Below, in pieces: positions 18,042 through 28,187 of a stretch of DNA of 64,000 bases. The DNA lies in NCBI RefSeq assembly GCF_004343775.1, contig NZ_PTXL01000002.1, positions 744,001 to 808,000 of the forward strand. The letters run 5' to 3'. The position numbers and the translations under genes were made by a program. Below the pieces are notes generated by a model. That model saw nothing but the letters and a program-made list of their open reading frames with translations. It ran no database searches and was not told the origin of the DNA. Numbering within the stretch: position 1 is the first letter of the stretch; each line of letters opens with the position of its first letter. The stretch is from Burkholderia sp. SRS-46. Its GTDB lineage: Bacteria; Pseudomonadota; Gammaproteobacteria; Burkholderiales; Burkholderiaceae.

Positions 18042-20267
18042 TCAGGCGCTCAGGTATTCGTGGACGGCCGCATAGCCGCGGCCATAGCCGCGCGCCTTCG
18101 GCGGCACGCCGTTGAAGATGCCGCCCTCCAGGTCGACGCCCGCGGTGCGCAGCCGCTTGATCGCATCGGCGATCTCGCCTTCGGTGTGCATGCCCGAACG
18201 CAGCACGAGGAACGCCGCGCCCGCCATGCGGCCGATGATCGTCGCGTCGGTCACCGCGAGCACCGGCGGCGAATCGATCAGCACGACGTCGTAGCGCTTG
18301 CCGAGGCCCTCGAGGTACTGCGGCAGGCGCGCCGACATCAGCAGCTCGGACGGGTTCGGCGGGCGCGTGCCGGCCGCGATGAACGACAGGCCCTGCACCG
18401 GCGTCTCGCGGATCGCATCCTCGAGCGCCGACTGGTCGCTCAGCAGCTCGGACAGGCCGGGCTGCGTCGTGAGGCCGAAATAGCGCTCGAGCACGCCGCG
18501 CCGCATGTCCGCGTCGACCAGCAGCACGCGCTTGCCGGAGTGCGCGAGCAGCACCGCGAGGTTGACCGTCAGGAAGCTCTTGCCGATGCCCGGCGTCGGC
18601 CCCGTCAGCACGATCACGCGGTTCTTCGCGTCCATCAGCGCGAACTGCATCGCGGTACGCAGGCTGCGCAGGCTTTCGACGCTCGGATCCTTCGGGCGCA
18701 GGCTCGCGAGGATCGGCCGGCTGCGGCCGCCGCTCTTCGCCGCCTGCGCGTCGAGCCGCACCTGCTCGGCGCTTTCCGGCACCAGGCCATACAGCGGCAG
18801 GTTGAAGGTGCGCTCGACGCGGTCCGGATCCTCGATGCCCTGGAACAGGTTGCGGCGCAGGAACACGATGCCCGTGCCGAGGATCAGCCCGAGGAACACC
18901 GCGGCCGACAGGATCAGCACCTTCTTCGGCTTGACCGGGGCGCCCGGGCGCAGCGCGGAATCGACGAGGTGGATGTTGCCGCCCGTGCCCGCCTTCTGCA
19001 CCGACAGCTCCTGCACGCGGTTCAGCAGCAGCACGTAGATGTCCTCGGCGACCTTCGCGTCGCGCTGCAGCTGCACCGCCTTCACTTCGGTGGCCGGCAG
19101 GCTGCGGAAGCGGTTCGCGAACTTGTCCTTCTCCGCCTGCAGCTGGCCGAGCTGCTGCTTCGCGGCGATCACGAGCGGATGCGAATCGGTGAAGCGCTGC
19201 CCGAGCGACGCGAGCTGCAGGCGCTGCGCGGCGATCTGCTGTTCGTACTGCACGCTGCCCTCGAGGTAGACCTTCGCCTCGTCGCTCGCGTTGATCGAGC
19301 CCGACGTGCGCTGGTACTGGGTCAGCGCGGCCTCGGCGCGCTCGAGGTCCTCCTTCAGGCGCGGTTCCTCGCCCTTCAGGAAGTCGAGCATCTTGGTCGT
19401 CTCGGCCTGCTTCGCGACCACGTGCTGGTTCAGGTACGACTGCGCGAGCGCGTTGGCGATCGCCGCGGTCTGGTCCGGATCCTTGCCTTCGAGCGAGATC
19501 TGCACGACGCCGGTCTGCTTGCCCTGTTCGGTCACCTGGATGCCCGTCTGGAACCCGGAGATCGCGTCGAGATCGTTCTGGCGCACCACCGTGAACTGCG
19601 TGCCCGGGCGCGCGACCAGCTTCGTCACCGTGAGCGTCACGCCGCCGCCCTGCGCGGATTCGCCGACGCGGCCGCTCAGGAGCCGCCCGCCGTTCCCGTC
19701 GGCGAGCGAATAGGTGCCGTTCGGCCCGGCGGTCAGCGTCAGCTTCTTGCCTTCGAGCGCGGGCACGACGGTGATCGAGTCGACGTCCGCGACTTCGCCG
19801 CCCCACGCGTACGACTGCAGGCCGAGCCACGGCTTCGCCGGGTCGCCCGGCGTCGCGAGCCGCGCGGCCAGGCTGCCGAGCAGCGGGAACGCCTTGGGCG
19901 TGACCGAGAAGTTCAGCTTGAACTGCTCGACCACCGGCGTGACGACGCCGCGGCTCTTGATCATCTCGATTTCCGAGTCGGTCTGCGCCTGCTGCGGGCC
20001 GCTGTTGATCACCGCGCCCGTCTGCGTCTGCGTGAGCGCCTGCGACGTGTTGTCGTTGCCCTCGACCCGCACGTGCACGTCGGCCTGGTACACCGGTTTC
20101 GCGATGTAGCAGTACAGGCCGGCGAGCGCGATCACGGTCACCGCGATGCCGAGCAGCGGCCAGATGTCGTCGAGGATCACCTGGAGCAACTGACCGAGCA
20201 CGACGTCCTCTTCCTCGGTCTTGACCGCCAGGTCCGCGTAGGTATGTTTCGCTTGCGTGTTCACCAT
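18042..20267 (-). CDS. bceF: BceF: Wzc-like co-polymerase and BY tyrosine kinase
   Basis: 741 residues from the ATG at 20267 (GGGAA upstream). One N-terminal transmembrane helix (about 45-65), a large periplasmic Wzz-type coiled-coil region, and a second helix near 450-470 (LILSAAVFLGLILGTGIVFL). The cytoplasmic BY-kinase domain has Walker A GPTPGIGKS (about 560), Walker A' LLVDADMRRG and Walker B VVLIDSPP. The C-terminus carries the autophosphorylated Tyr cluster in YGRGYAAVHEY. Cycling phosphorylation, reversed by BceD, controls chain length and export with the BceE channel. Confidence 0.95.
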   Translation of the reverse strand: MVNTQAKHTYADLAVKTEEEDVVLGQLLQVILDDIWPLLGIAVTVIALAGLYCYIAKPVYQADVHVRVEGNDNTSQALTQTQTGAVINSGPQQAQTDSEIEMIKSRGVVTPVVEQFKLNFSVTPKAFPLLGSLAARLATPGDPAKPWLGLQSYAWGGEVADVDSITVVPALEGKKLTLTAGPNGTYSLADGNGGRLLSGRVGESAQGGGVTLTVTKLVARPGTQFTVVRQNDLDAISGFQTGIQVTEQGKQTGVVQISLEGKDPDQTAAIANALAQSYLNQHVVAKQAETTKMLDFLKGEEPRLKEDLERAEAALTQYQRTSGSINASDEAKVYLEGSVQYEQQIAAQRLQLASLGQRFTDSHPLVIAAKQQLGQLQAEKDKFANRFRSLPATEVKAVQLQRDAKVAEDIYVLLLNRVQELSVQKAGTGGNIHLVDSALRPGAPVKPKKVLILSAAVFLGLILGTGIVFLRRNLFQGIEDPDRVERTFNLPLYGLVPESAEQVRLDAQAAKSGGRSRPILASLRPKDPSVESLRSLRTAMQFALMDAKNRVIVLTGPTPGIGKSFLTVNLAVLLAHSGKRVLLVDADMRRGVLERYFGLTTQPGLSELLSDQSALEDAIRETPVQGLSFIAAGTRPPNPSELLMSARLPQYLEGLGKRYDVVLIDSPPVLAVTDATIIGRMAGAAFLVLRSGMHTEGEIADAIKRLRTAGVDLEGGIFNGVPPKARGYGRGYAAVHEYLSA

Positions 20268-20332
20268 TCGTTCCCGGTTGAGTGATGCCGGGGCGCGCAT
20301 GCCGCCCCGGCGGATAGCCGCCCTGCGGTTCG

Positions 20333-21514
20333 TCAGCGCGTGATCTGCTTCATGAAGAAGATCGTCTGAATCGTCGGCAGCACCTGCTGCAGCACGCGGT
20401 TGAACTGCACCGAGCTCGCCGTGCTCACGTAGACGACGTCGAGCGGCTGCAGCTGGAAGCGGCTCGACAGCATCAGCGCGTCAGGCTGCGTCATGTCGAG
20501 GCGGAACACTTCCGGCTTGGTCGGGTTGTCGCGCATCCCGCGCATCACGTAGATCTTGCGCGGGTTCGCGTCGGTGTCGAGGATGCCGCCGCCCGAGGTC
20601 AGCGCATCCGCGATCGTCAGCCGGCCCTTCATCATCGGCACCGCGACCGGCGTCTTCACTTCGCCCATGATGTAGATGCGGCTGTCGCTGCGGTCCGGCA
20701 CGTTGACGATGTCGCCGGGCTGCAGCATCACGTTCTGCGTGACGTCGCCGCGATCGAGCACGCCGTTCGCGTCGAGCGTGTAGAGCTTGCCGCCGCGCGT
20801 CAGGCGCACGCGCTGCAGGTCGGCCTCGCCGGTCGAGCCGCCCGAGCGCGAGATCGAATCGACGAGCGTCAGCGGCACGTCGGACAGCGCGAGCGGGCCC
20901 GGCTGCTTCACCTCGCCCGTCACCTGCACCTTCTGGCTGCGGTACGACAGCACGCGCACGTCGAGCTGCGGGTTCTTCACGTAGCGCGCGAGGCCCGTGG
21001 CCAGCTCGTCGCGCACCTGCATCACGGTCTTGCCCGCCACGCGCACGCGGCCCACGAACGGGAAGAAGATCGTGCCGTCGACGCCGACCGTCTGGCCGTA
21101 CGGATCGGCCTGGCCCGGCAGCGCGGACGTATACGGCTGCTGCAGCGCGCCGGCGACCGTCTGCGTCGTGTTGCCGCCGCTCGAGAACGACTGGCCCTGC
21201 GGCGTCGTCAGCTCGGGGTGGTCCCACACCGTCACGCCGAGGATGTCCTGCGGCCCGATGTGATAGACGTATTGCGACGGATCCGTGAAACGCGACGGCG
21301 GCAGCGGATGCGACATCTGTTGCTGCTGCTGGAGCTGATCCATGATCAGCTTCGCGTCGATGTAGTGGACCGGGTAGGTCTCGTTCGGCGCCTGGCGCTC
21401 TTCTTCCTTCAGGCGCGACGAGTCGAGGTAGTTGCCCGGCGCGGTCGCGCAGGCCGACAGGAACGTCGTCAGCGCAACGGCGAGCGCCACGGGGCGCAGC
21501 GTACGATTCAGCAT
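20333..21514 (-). CDS. bceE: BceE: Wza-like outer-membrane polysaccharide export lipoprotein
   Basis: 393 residues from the ATG at 21514; the ATG at 21529 would add five residues. The signal peptide ends in a lipobox LSAC (Cys 22). The poly_export domain follows with [17 protein letters not shown], then VGRVRVAGKTVMQVRDELATGLARY and SLBB-type repeats (VQVTGEVKQPGPLALSD, IYIMGEVKTPVAVPMM). It should form the octameric outer-membrane channel that receives polymer from BceF. It overlaps the end of bceD by a few bases. Confidence 0.94.
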   Translation of the reverse strand: MLNRTLRPVALAVALTTFLSACATAPGNYLDSSRLKEEERQAPNETYPVHYIDAKLIMDQLQQQQQMSHPLPPSRFTDPSQYVYHIGPQDILGVTVWDHPELTTPQGQSFSSGGNTTQTVAGALQQPYTSALPGQADPYGQTVGVDGTIFFPFVGRVRVAGKTVMQVRDELATGLARYVKNPQLDVRVLSYRSQKVQVTGEVKQPGPLALSDVPLTLVDSISRSGGSTGEADLQRVRLTRGGKLYTLDANGVLDRGDVTQNVMLQPGDIVNVPDRSDSRIYIMGEVKTPVAVPMMKGRLTIADALTSGGGILDTDANPRKIYVMRGMRDNPTKPEVFRLDMTQPDALMLSSRFQLQPLDVVYVSTASSVQFNRVLQQVLPTIQTIFFMKQITR

Positions 21515-21960
21515 AGTTTTTGCAGCCATCCTTGAACCAGGCGTTCGATCAATGTGTAGCTTTCGCGATAGTCGGCCTCGGGGCCGCCGTGCGGATCGGC
21601 GATTTCGGCGTTTTCCCACTTGCCGAGCAGGTGCACCTTGCCGCGCGAGAACGGGTCGAACGATTCGACCGCCGCGATCTGCCGGCGCTCGCTGACGAGA
21701 ACCAGATCGGCCTCGCGCACGAGGCTGCGCGTGAGCCGCCGCGAGCGGTGCATCGCGGCATCGACGCCCCGCTCCGCGAGCAGCCGGCGCATCACCGGAT
21801 CGATGCCGTCGCCGATGTTCGCGTCGACGCCCGCCGAGTGAAACGCCACGCGCGGGCCGCCGCGCAACGCGGCATGGGCCTTGAACAGCAGTTCGGCCGC
21901 CGGGCTGCGGCAGACGTTCGCGTGGCAGACGAGCAGGATGTTTCGGAACATGGCGTGCAT
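21508..21960 (-). CDS. bceD: BceD: low-molecular-weight protein-tyrosine phosphatase
   Basis: 150 residues from the ATG at 21960 (141 if from the start at 21951). The catalytic P-loop is CHANVCRS (Cys12 to Arg18), matching C-X5-R-S. The general acid Asp is likely the one in IADPHGGPEADYRESY, in the usual DP position. It is expected to dephosphorylate the BceF tyrosine cluster. It starts 7 bp after bceC and overlaps the start of bceE. Confidence 0.95.
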   Translation of the reverse strand: MHAMFRNILLVCHANVCRSPAAELLFKAHAALRGGPRVAFHSAGVDANIGDGIDPVMRRLLAERGVDAAMHRSRRLTRSLVREADLVLVSERRQIAAVESFDPFSRGKVHLLGKWENAEIADPHGGPEADYRESYTLIERLVQGWLQKLC

Positions 21961-21967
21961 CCGGCCC

Positions 21968-23380
21968 TTACGCGTTCGCGCGGGCGGTGCCCGGCACGCG
22001 TGCGGCGACGGCCTGGCGCGAGCCCGGGCGGCCGATCGGGTGATATTCGATGCCCTGCTCGCTCATCGTCTCCGGCTCGTACAGGTTGCGGCCGTCGAAG
22101 ATCACCGGCGACTTCCACAGCCGGCCGAGCGCGGTGAAATCCGGGCTCTTGAACGCCTTCCATTCGGTGACGACCACCAGCGCGTCGGCATCGCGCGCGA
22201 CCTGCGATTCGTCGTCGGCATACGCGAGGCGTTCGAGCCAGCTCGGGTGGCTCGCGAGATCGAGCGCGATCACGCGCTGCGCCTCGCGCTGCGCGACCGG
22301 GTCGTACGCGGTGACGCGCGCGCCGCGCGACAGCAGCTCGGCGATCAGCGCGCGGCTCGGCGCCTCGCGCATGTCGTCGGTGTTCGGCTTGAACGCGAGG
22401 CCCCAGATGCCGAACGTGCGGCCCGTCAGGTCCTCGCCGAAGCGCGCGACGATCTTCTCGGCAAGCACGCGCTTCTGCGTATCGTTCACCGCCGACACCG
22501 CCTTCAGGATCCGCAGCGACTGGCCGTGCTCGTCCGCGGTGCGGATCAGCGCCTCGACGTCCTTCGGGAAGCACGAGCCGCCGTAGCCGCAGCCGGCATA
22601 CAGGAAGTGGTAGCCGATGCGCGGGTCGGAGCCGATCCCGCGCCGCACGGCCTCGATGTCCGCGCCGAAGCGGTCGGCGAGGTTCGCGAGCTCGTTCATG
22701 AACGAGATGCGCGTCGCGAGCATCGCGTTCGCCGCGTACTTCGTGAACTCGGCCGAGCGCACGTCCATGTACAGCGTGCGCTCGTGGTTGCGGTTGAACG
22801 GCGCGTACAGCTTCTTCATCAGCTCGCGCGCACGCTCGCCGGGCACGTCGTCGTCGCAGCCGATCACGATGCGGTCCGGCCGCGTGAAATCGTCCACCGC
22901 CGCGCCTTCCTTCAGGAATTCCGGATTCGACACGACCGAGAACATCTGCGCTTCGCCGCGCTTCGCGAGCGCCTCCGCGATCGCCGCGCGCACGCGCTCG
23001 GCGGTGCCGACCGGCACGGTCGACTTGTCGACCACCACCTTGAAGCCGGTCATATGACGGCCGATGTTGCGCGCGGCGGCGAGCACGTACTGCAGGTCGG
23101 CGGAGCCGTCCTCGTCGGGCGGCGTGCCGACCGCGATGAACTGCACGTCGCCGTGCGCGACCGCGGCCTCGACGTCCGTCGAGAAACGCAGGCGGCCCGC
23201 GGAGCGGTTGCGCGCGATGATTTCCTTGAGGCCCGGCTCGTGGATCGGCACGCCGCCGTCGTTGAGGATGTCGATCTTGCGCTGATCGACGTCGAGACAG
23301 AACACGTCGTGCCCGATGTCGGCGAGACAGGCGCCGGTGACGAGACCTACGTAACCGCTGCCGATGATAGTCAGATTCAT
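21968..23380 (-). CDS. bceC: BceC: UDP-glucose 6-dehydrogenase
   Basis: 470 residues. NAD-binding start [21 protein letters not shown], a substrate/NAD region [16 protein letters not shown], and the catalytic Cys in [11 protein letters not shown] (about residue 265). The C-terminal UDP-binding domain begins [19 protein letters not shown]. It oxidises UDP-glucose twice to UDP-glucuronic acid, the donor of the glucuronic acid in cepacian. A second copy serves EPS-II (46681-48042). Confidence 0.96.
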   Translation of the reverse strand: MNLTIIGSGYVGLVTGACLADIGHDVFCLDVDQRKIDILNDGGVPIHEPGLKEIIARNRSAGRLRFSTDVEAAVAHGDVQFIAVGTPPDEDGSADLQYVLAAARNIGRHMTGFKVVVDKSTVPVGTAERVRAAIAEALAKRGEAQMFSVVSNPEFLKEGAAVDDFTRPDRIVIGCDDDVPGERARELMKKLYAPFNRNHERTLYMDVRSAEFTKYAANAMLATRISFMNELANLADRFGADIEAVRRGIGSDPRIGYHFLYAGCGYGGSCFPKDVEALIRTADEHGQSLRILKAVSAVNDTQKRVLAEKIVARFGEDLTGRTFGIWGLAFKPNTDDMREAPSRALIAELLSRGARVTAYDPVAQREAQRVIALDLASHPSWLERLAYADDESQVARDADALVVVTEWKAFKSPDFTALGRLWKSPVIFDGRNLYEPETMSEQGIEYHPIGRPGSRQAVAARVPGTARANA

Positions 23381-23439
23381 GATGTGTCGGACCTCTTGAC
23401 CAGTGATTCGAAAACCGGAAACCGGGTGAAGCAGCCTGC

Positions 23440-24816
23440 TCAGTACGCGTTGCTGCCGGTAAAGCCTTTCCAGAGCGTGAGCGCGACGATCTTGATGTCG
23501 AGCCAGAACGACCAGTTCTGCATGTAGTAGAGATCGAGCTTCACGCGCCCCATCATCTTCTCGACCTGGTCGGTCTCGCCGCGAAAGCCGTTGACCTGCG
23601 CCCAGCCGGTGATGCCGGGCTTGATCCGGTAGCGGAACATGTAGCCCTTCACCAGATCCTTGTAGATGTCGTCGTGCGCGAGCGCATGCGGGCGCGGGCC
23701 GACGACGGACATCTCGCCCTTCAGCACGTTGATGAACTGCGGCAGCTCGTCGAGGCTCGTGCGGCGCAGGAAGCGGCCGACCGGCGTCACGCGCGCATCG
23801 TTCTTCGTCGCCTGCGTGACCTTGCCGGCCGTTTCCTGATGCACCTTCATCGAGCGGAACTTGTAGATCTCGAACTCGTTGCCGTCGATGCCCTTGCGCT
23901 TCTGCCGGAAGAACACGGGCCCGTGCGACGTCAGCTTGATCAGGCACGCGATCACGAGCATCACCGGCGCGAGCGCGGTGAGCGCCGCCAGCGCGAACAG
24001 CCGGTCGAACACGAACTTCGGCATGATCCGCACGTCGGTGATCGGCGACGCCGCGAGGTTGATCGCCGGCACGCCGAGCAGCTCGACCACTTCCTGGTTG
24101 AAGAACGACAGGCTGCGCACGTCCGGGATGAAGCGGATGTTCACGAAGTCGTGGCGGAACACCCGCACGATCCGGCTGATCTGCGGCTCCTCGGAGATCG
24201 GCAGCGCGAGCCACAGCTCGCGGATCGCGCGGCTGCGAACGAGCCGCTCGAGCGCGTCGAAGCTGCGTTCGATCGTCACGTCGTCGAGCGCCGCCTCGCC
24301 GGCCGGCGCGCTTTCGTCGTACACGCACACCGGGTTGAAGCCGGCCTCCGGCCGGGCGCGCATCTGCGCGATCAGCCGCCGCGTGGCCGGCGCATCGCCG
24401 ACGATCGCCACCGCGCGATGGTTGAAGCCGCCGCGCCGCAGCTGCTGCAGCACCGCATGCACGCAGGCCTTCGACCCCGCGAGCAGCGCCATCGTCGCGA
24501 GCGCCCAGTAGCCGAGCCACAGCCGCGACAGGTCGCCCGACTGGTGGAAGCTGAAGCTCATCAGGATGCCCGCGAGCTCGACCACGAGCCACGCGAACGC
24601 GACGCGCCCCATCAGCGCGACCAGGCGCTTGCCGCGCCACGACTGGTAGATCCCGAACGCCGGGAAGAACACGACGACGAGCACGCAGTCGAACAGCACC
24701 ATCGTGCGTTGCAGATCGTCGAGCCATACGCTGCGTCCGTCGTGCAGCGCGGCGGCGATCACGGCTCCCGCCACGACCATCGCGATATCGATGATTCTCG
24801 CCAGCACGCTCAACAT
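23440..24816 (-). CDS. bceB: BceB: undecaprenyl-phosphate glucose-1-phosphate transferase (WcaJ-like)
   Basis: 458 residues from the ATG at 24816, preceded by GAGGAAGC. Four N-terminal membrane helices and a central CoA-binding-like cytoplasmic domain ([16 protein letters not shown]) precede a fifth hydrophobic segment and the bacterial sugar-transferase domain (about 265-458) with [26 protein letters not shown] and [17 protein letters not shown]. It primes repeat-unit synthesis by moving glucose-1-phosphate onto undecaprenyl phosphate. It is the first gene of the leftward bce-I operon and shares a 428-bp upstream region with bceA. Confidence 0.95.
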   Translation of the reverse strand: MLSVLARIIDIAMVVAGAVIAAALHDGRSVWLDDLQRTMVLFDCVLVVVFFPAFGIYQSWRGKRLVALMGRVAFAWLVVELAGILMSFSFHQSGDLSRLWLGYWALATMALLAGSKACVHAVLQQLRRGGFNHRAVAIVGDAPATRRLIAQMRARPEAGFNPVCVYDESAPAGEAALDDVTIERSFDALERLVRSRAIRELWLALPISEEPQISRIVRVFRHDFVNIRFIPDVRSLSFFNQEVVELLGVPAINLAASPITDVRIMPKFVFDRLFALAALTALAPVMLVIACLIKLTSHGPVFFRQKRKGIDGNEFEIYKFRSMKVHQETAGKVTQATKNDARVTPVGRFLRRTSLDELPQFINVLKGEMSVVGPRPHALAHDDIYKDLVKGYMFRYRIKPGITGWAQVNGFRGETDQVEKMMGRVKLDLYYMQNWSFWLDIKIVALTLWKGFTGSNAY

Positions 24817-25244
24817 GTTCGCTTCCTCTTTGAACAGGCGTTTGCCGAACTGCTCCTTGCGCAGCCCCCGCCGCACATTCGATTCAAACCTTGCATGACG
24901 CTATTGAACCGGGAAGAAAATACCTACCGCAAGCGCGCAAGTATTTCGAAAAATAATCGGCAAATCTTGCGCGCCGGCAGGCGATTTATGTCGGCACCTT
25001 TTCCCGGATTGACCGGACATTTACAGGATTCCGGGTTTGCGCAACCCGCTTCCGACCCTTGCAGGACGGGCGTCACACGGGATCCAGGCGAATTATTTTT
25101 TAATTTTTTATTTGCACGATCCGGTGCAGGGAAATATTTCACCGCGTGAATCGACGTTGAATATTGCGCGCAGCGCGCCGGCATTATTGTCGATTTACTT
25201 CATGCTACAACGACAGGCACTGACATCAATCATGGAGTGCCATC
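24817..25244. promoter_or_regulatory. Divergent bceB/bceA control region
   Basis: 428 bp with an AT-rich core; 25090-25125 includes runs of T and A totalling over 25 nearly uninterrupted A/T bases. It must hold promoters for both arms of bce-I. A small hairpin CGGGTT-N5-AACCCG lies at 25032-25048. I found no -24/-12 sigma-54 element and no JUMPstart/ops motif, so the two EPS loci do not appear to share a promoter type. The long A/T tract would suit an H-NS-like silencer. Confidence 0.6.
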
Positions 25245-26771
25245 ATGAATGCTCCGGCCGTGACAGCCGATACGCGCCTATCCTCTTCCGCCGCCGCGCC
25301 CGCCGGCTCGCGCGTCGCGGTGCAGCCGGTGATCCTCGCCGGCGGCTCCGGCACGCGCTTGTGGCCGATGTCGCGCGAGCACTATCCGAAACAGCTGATC
25401 GGGCTGCTCGGCGAACATTCGCTGCTGCAGGCGACCGCGTGCCGCCTCGACGGCCTCGCGACCGGCCACCCGGTCAGCGACGAAGTGCTGATCGTCTGCG
25501 GCGAGGACCATCGCTTCACGACCGCCGAACAGCTGCGCGTCACCGGCAAGCGCGCATCGATCGTGCTCGAGCCGCTCGGCCGCGACACCGCGCCCGCGCT
25601 GACGCTCGCCGCGCTGCGCATCGTCGCGGGCGGCAACGACGCGGTGATGACCGTGATGCCGGCCGACCACGCGGTCGCCGACCTGCCGCGCTTTCATGCG
25701 GCCGTCGCCGCCGGCGTGCGCTGCGCCGCGCAAGGCCGCATCGCGACGCTCGGCATCGTGCCGGACCACGCCGAAACCGGCTACGGCTACATCCGCGTGG
25801 GCCAGTCGCTCGGCGACGCCGCCGCCGGCGACCTCGACGTGCGACGCCTCGACCGCTTCGTCGAGAAACCGCATCTCGAACTCGCTCAGCAGTACGTCGA
25901 ATCCGGCGAATACTGGTGGAACAGCGGCATCTTCATCGTGCGCGCATCGGTGTGGCTGAACGCGATCCGGCATTTCGAGCCGGAGATGCTTGCCGCGTGC
26001 GAACAGGCGATCGCCCAGGGCGAGGCCGACGGCGATTTCTTCCGCGTCAACCGCGACACGTTCGCCACGTCGCCGTCGAACTCGATCGACTATGCGGTGA
26101 TGGAGCCGCTCGCGAACCTGCCGTCCGTGTGCGAAAGCGTCGTCGTGCCGCTCGACGCGGGCTGGTCCGACGTCGGCTCGTGGGACGCGATCTGGCAAAT
26201 TCTGCCGAAGGACAACGCGGACAACGTCGGCCGCGGCCACGTGCTGTTCGAGGACGCCGAATCGACGTTCGCGCATTCGGAAGGCCGGCTCGTCGCCTGC
26301 GTCGGCACGCAGAATCTCGTGGTCGTCGAGACGCCCGACGCGGTGCTCGTCGCCGACAAGTCGCGCGTGCAGGACGTGAAAAAAATCGTCGGCCGCATCA
26401 AGGCGGAGCGCGGCGCGGAAGCGACCGATCACCGCAAGGTGCATCGTCCGTGGGGCCATTACGATTCGGTCGACATGGGCGAGCGGTTCCAGGTGAAGCG
26501 CATCGTCGTGAAGCCCGGCGCGCGGCTGTCGCTGCAGATGCACCATCACCGCGCCGAGCACTGGATCGTCGTGCGCGGCACCGCGCGCATCACGCGCGGC
26601 GACGAAACGTTCCTGCTGTCGGAAAACGAATCGACGTACATTCCGCTCGGCGTGTCGCACCGCCTGGAAAACCCCGGCAAGATGCCGCTCGAGCTGATCG
26701 AGGTGCAGTCGGGCTCGTATCTCGGCGAAGACGACATCGTGCGTTTCGACGATACGTACGGACGCCAGTGA
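25245..26771 (+). CDS. bceA: BceA: bifunctional phosphomannose isomerase / GDP-mannose pyrophosphorylase
   Basis: 508 residues. The N-terminal nucleotidyltransferase domain starts VILAGGSGTRLWPMSRE and has FVEKPH and WNSGIFIVRA. The C-terminal cupin is the type II phosphomannose isomerase, with metal ligands in QMHHHRAEHW (Q431, H433 and nearby His). It interconverts fructose-6-P and mannose-6-P and makes GDP-mannose from mannose-1-P, supplying GDP-mannose and GDP-rhamnose branches of cepacian. It is divergent from the rest of bce-I and ends at a strong terminator. Confidence 0.96.
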   Translation: MNAPAVTADTRLSSSAAAPAGSRVAVQPVILAGGSGTRLWPMSREHYPKQLIGLLGEHSLLQATACRLDGLATGHPVSDEVLIVCGEDHRFTTAEQLRVTGKRASIVLEPLGRDTAPALTLAALRIVAGGNDAVMTVMPADHAVADLPRFHAAVAAGVRCAAQGRIATLGIVPDHAETGYGYIRVGQSLGDAAAGDLDVRRLDRFVEKPHLELAQQYVESGEYWWNSGIFIVRASVWLNAIRHFEPEMLAACEQAIAQGEADGDFFRVNRDTFATSPSNSIDYAVMEPLANLPSVCESVVVPLDAGWSDVGSWDAIWQILPKDNADNVGRGHVLFEDAESTFAHSEGRLVACVGTQNLVVVETPDAVLVADKSRVQDVKKIVGRIKAERGAEATDHRKVHRPWGHYDSVDMGERFQVKRIVVKPGARLSLQMHHHRAEHWIVVRGTARITRGDETFLLSENESTYIPLGVSHRLENPGKMPLELIEVQSGSYLGEDDIVRFDDTYGRQ

Positions 26772-26786
26772 GGACTGGCGAATGAG

Positions 26787-26818
26787 AAAGGGCGCCGTCG
26801 ATTCGACGGCGCCCTTTT
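26787..26818. terminator. Bidirectional Rho-independent terminator after bceA
   Basis: A perfect stem GGGCGCCGTCG / CGACGGCGCCC with an ATT loop is flanked by AAA on the left and TTTT on the right. It lies 16 bp beyond the bceA stop and 48 bp from the convergent DUF4096 gene, so it can end both transcripts. Confidence 0.9.
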
Positions 26819-26865
26819 GCGTTGGGCCTCGGGCGCGGCGCGCGATGGTGCGCCGCGCGCAACGC

Positions 26866-27813
26866 TCAACCGACGCGATAGATGAACTCGCGCCGGTCGC
26901 CCTGCACCGGATCGTTGCGGCCGTCGGCCAGCGACGCCGAGCGGCGCTCGGCGATGAAGCGCTTGATGTCCGATTCCGCCCGCGAGAGCGCGGAGAGCCC
27001 GGCCAGCACCTGCGCGCCGTGCGACTCGCGCGCCGGCTCGTGGCTCGCGCCGTGCCGGTCGATCCACTGCCGCGCCCATTCGAGCGCGAACTGCTCCGCT
27101 TCCTCGGCATCGGTGAAACGCGGGCCGATCAGGCCGGAACGCTCGACGCGCCGATCGTCCTGCGCGATCTCCGCCCACGCGCGATACATCAAATTCTGCA
27201 CGGGCTGCGCGATGCCCAGGATCGTATAGCCGCGATACTCGTCGACCTGCGGCTCGGACGCCGAAAAGCTCGCGGCCGATGCGCGCGAATGACGCTCGTG
27301 CGTGACCGACGCGGCGCCCGGCACGCTGAATGCCGGCGCGGCCAAGCCATCGGTTTCGCCGCGCGGCGACACGGCCAGCGCCGCATCGTCGCCATGCCAA
27401 ACGTTTGCCTGCGAAGCCGGCAATTGCCACGATTCGGGGTTCTGCCAGAACACGCCGCGCAGGCGATCGTTTTCCGGCGCCGGTTCGGCGCGACGCGGCA
27501 CGGCGACCGGCACGGGCGGCGGCGGCACGTAGGCGAACGTGCGCCCGCTGAACTGGGTCAGCACGTCGATCATCTGCAGCAGCGTCCCGCTCGCGAGCCA
27601 CTCCTCGTAGCGGCGTCGGCAAGTGGGCCCGGACGGATAGCGGCCGGGCAGCTTCGACCACGCTTCGCCGGTCGTCAGGATCCAGAGCACCGCGTTGGCG
27701 ACGACGCGCGGTTCCGCGCGCGGGCGCCCACGACGATTCAGCCGGATCGGTTCATCGGCAATCAGCGTCGAAAGACGAACCCACTCTTCATCGTTTAGCT
27801 CATCGAAGAACAT
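26866..27813 (-). CDS. DUF4096 (IS402-type transposase N-terminal domain) protein lacking a DDE domain
   Basis: 315 residues from the ATG at 27813. Residues about 5-85 match the DUF4096 domain at the start of IS5/IS402 transposases: LNDEEWVRLSTLI, RRGRPRAEPRVVANAVLWILTTGEAWSKLP, and RRYEEWLASGTLLQMIDVL. After this, where a transposase would have its DDE nuclease, the sequence is unrelated: a proline-rich linker (YVPPPPVPVAVP), a variable middle, then a compact C-terminal segment (YRGYTILGIAQPVQNLMYRAWAEIAQ to REFIYRVG). No inverted repeats flank it. It looks like a transposase DNA-binding domain recruited for another role, perhaps regulation, next to bceA. Function is unknown. Confidence 0.75.
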   Translation of the reverse strand: MFFDELNDEEWVRLSTLIADEPIRLNRRGRPRAEPRVVANAVLWILTTGEAWSKLPGRYPSGPTCRRRYEEWLASGTLLQMIDVLTQFSGRTFAYVPPPPVPVAVPRRAEPAPENDRLRGVFWQNPESWQLPASQANVWHGDDAALAVSPRGETDGLAAPAFSVPGAASVTHERHSRASAASFSASEPQVDEYRGYTILGIAQPVQNLMYRAWAEIAQDDRRVERSGLIGPRFTDAEEAEQFALEWARQWIDRHGASHEPARESHGAQVLAGLSALSRAESDIKRFIAERRSASLADGRNDPVQGDRREFIYRVG

Positions 27814-28187
27814 AGTAGATCTCTCCACGCAGCCAGGCCGGGCTGCGATTGGCGGCGCCGTCGCGATCGATCGCGGGGCGGCCAGGTTGCACGTTATGGT
27901 TATCCGGTTGTGCATGCCGTTCGCGATCCGCACTCACGCGGTGCCGCGATTCCCGGCAATGACGCACAAATCCCGGTCTCACTCCAATGCGGGAATTTTT
28001 GTGCACGAAGCATACCATCACTAGGGTTTATCTCAATATGACAATGACTTTATGTTACTTACTGAAACAACATGGCATCGATGCGCAATCCATTTATGCC
28101 TGAATTTTTTACGAAATCTTTATTCAATCCGCTGGAATGCACCGCCTGACGGGGCTCCGCGAGGGGCACGCTCCCCTGTCTTTTCTA

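Noticed and set aside
24924..25184. 86-codon minus-strand frame in the bceA/bceB gap
   Set aside because: No ribosome-binding site and atypical composition; it lies in the divergent promoter region.
26866..27813. Transposase or insertion sequence beside bceA
   Set aside because: Only the DUF4096 domain is present, there are no DDE residues, no terminal inverted repeats and no target duplication. The frame is intact, so it is neither an active nor a freshly decayed IS.
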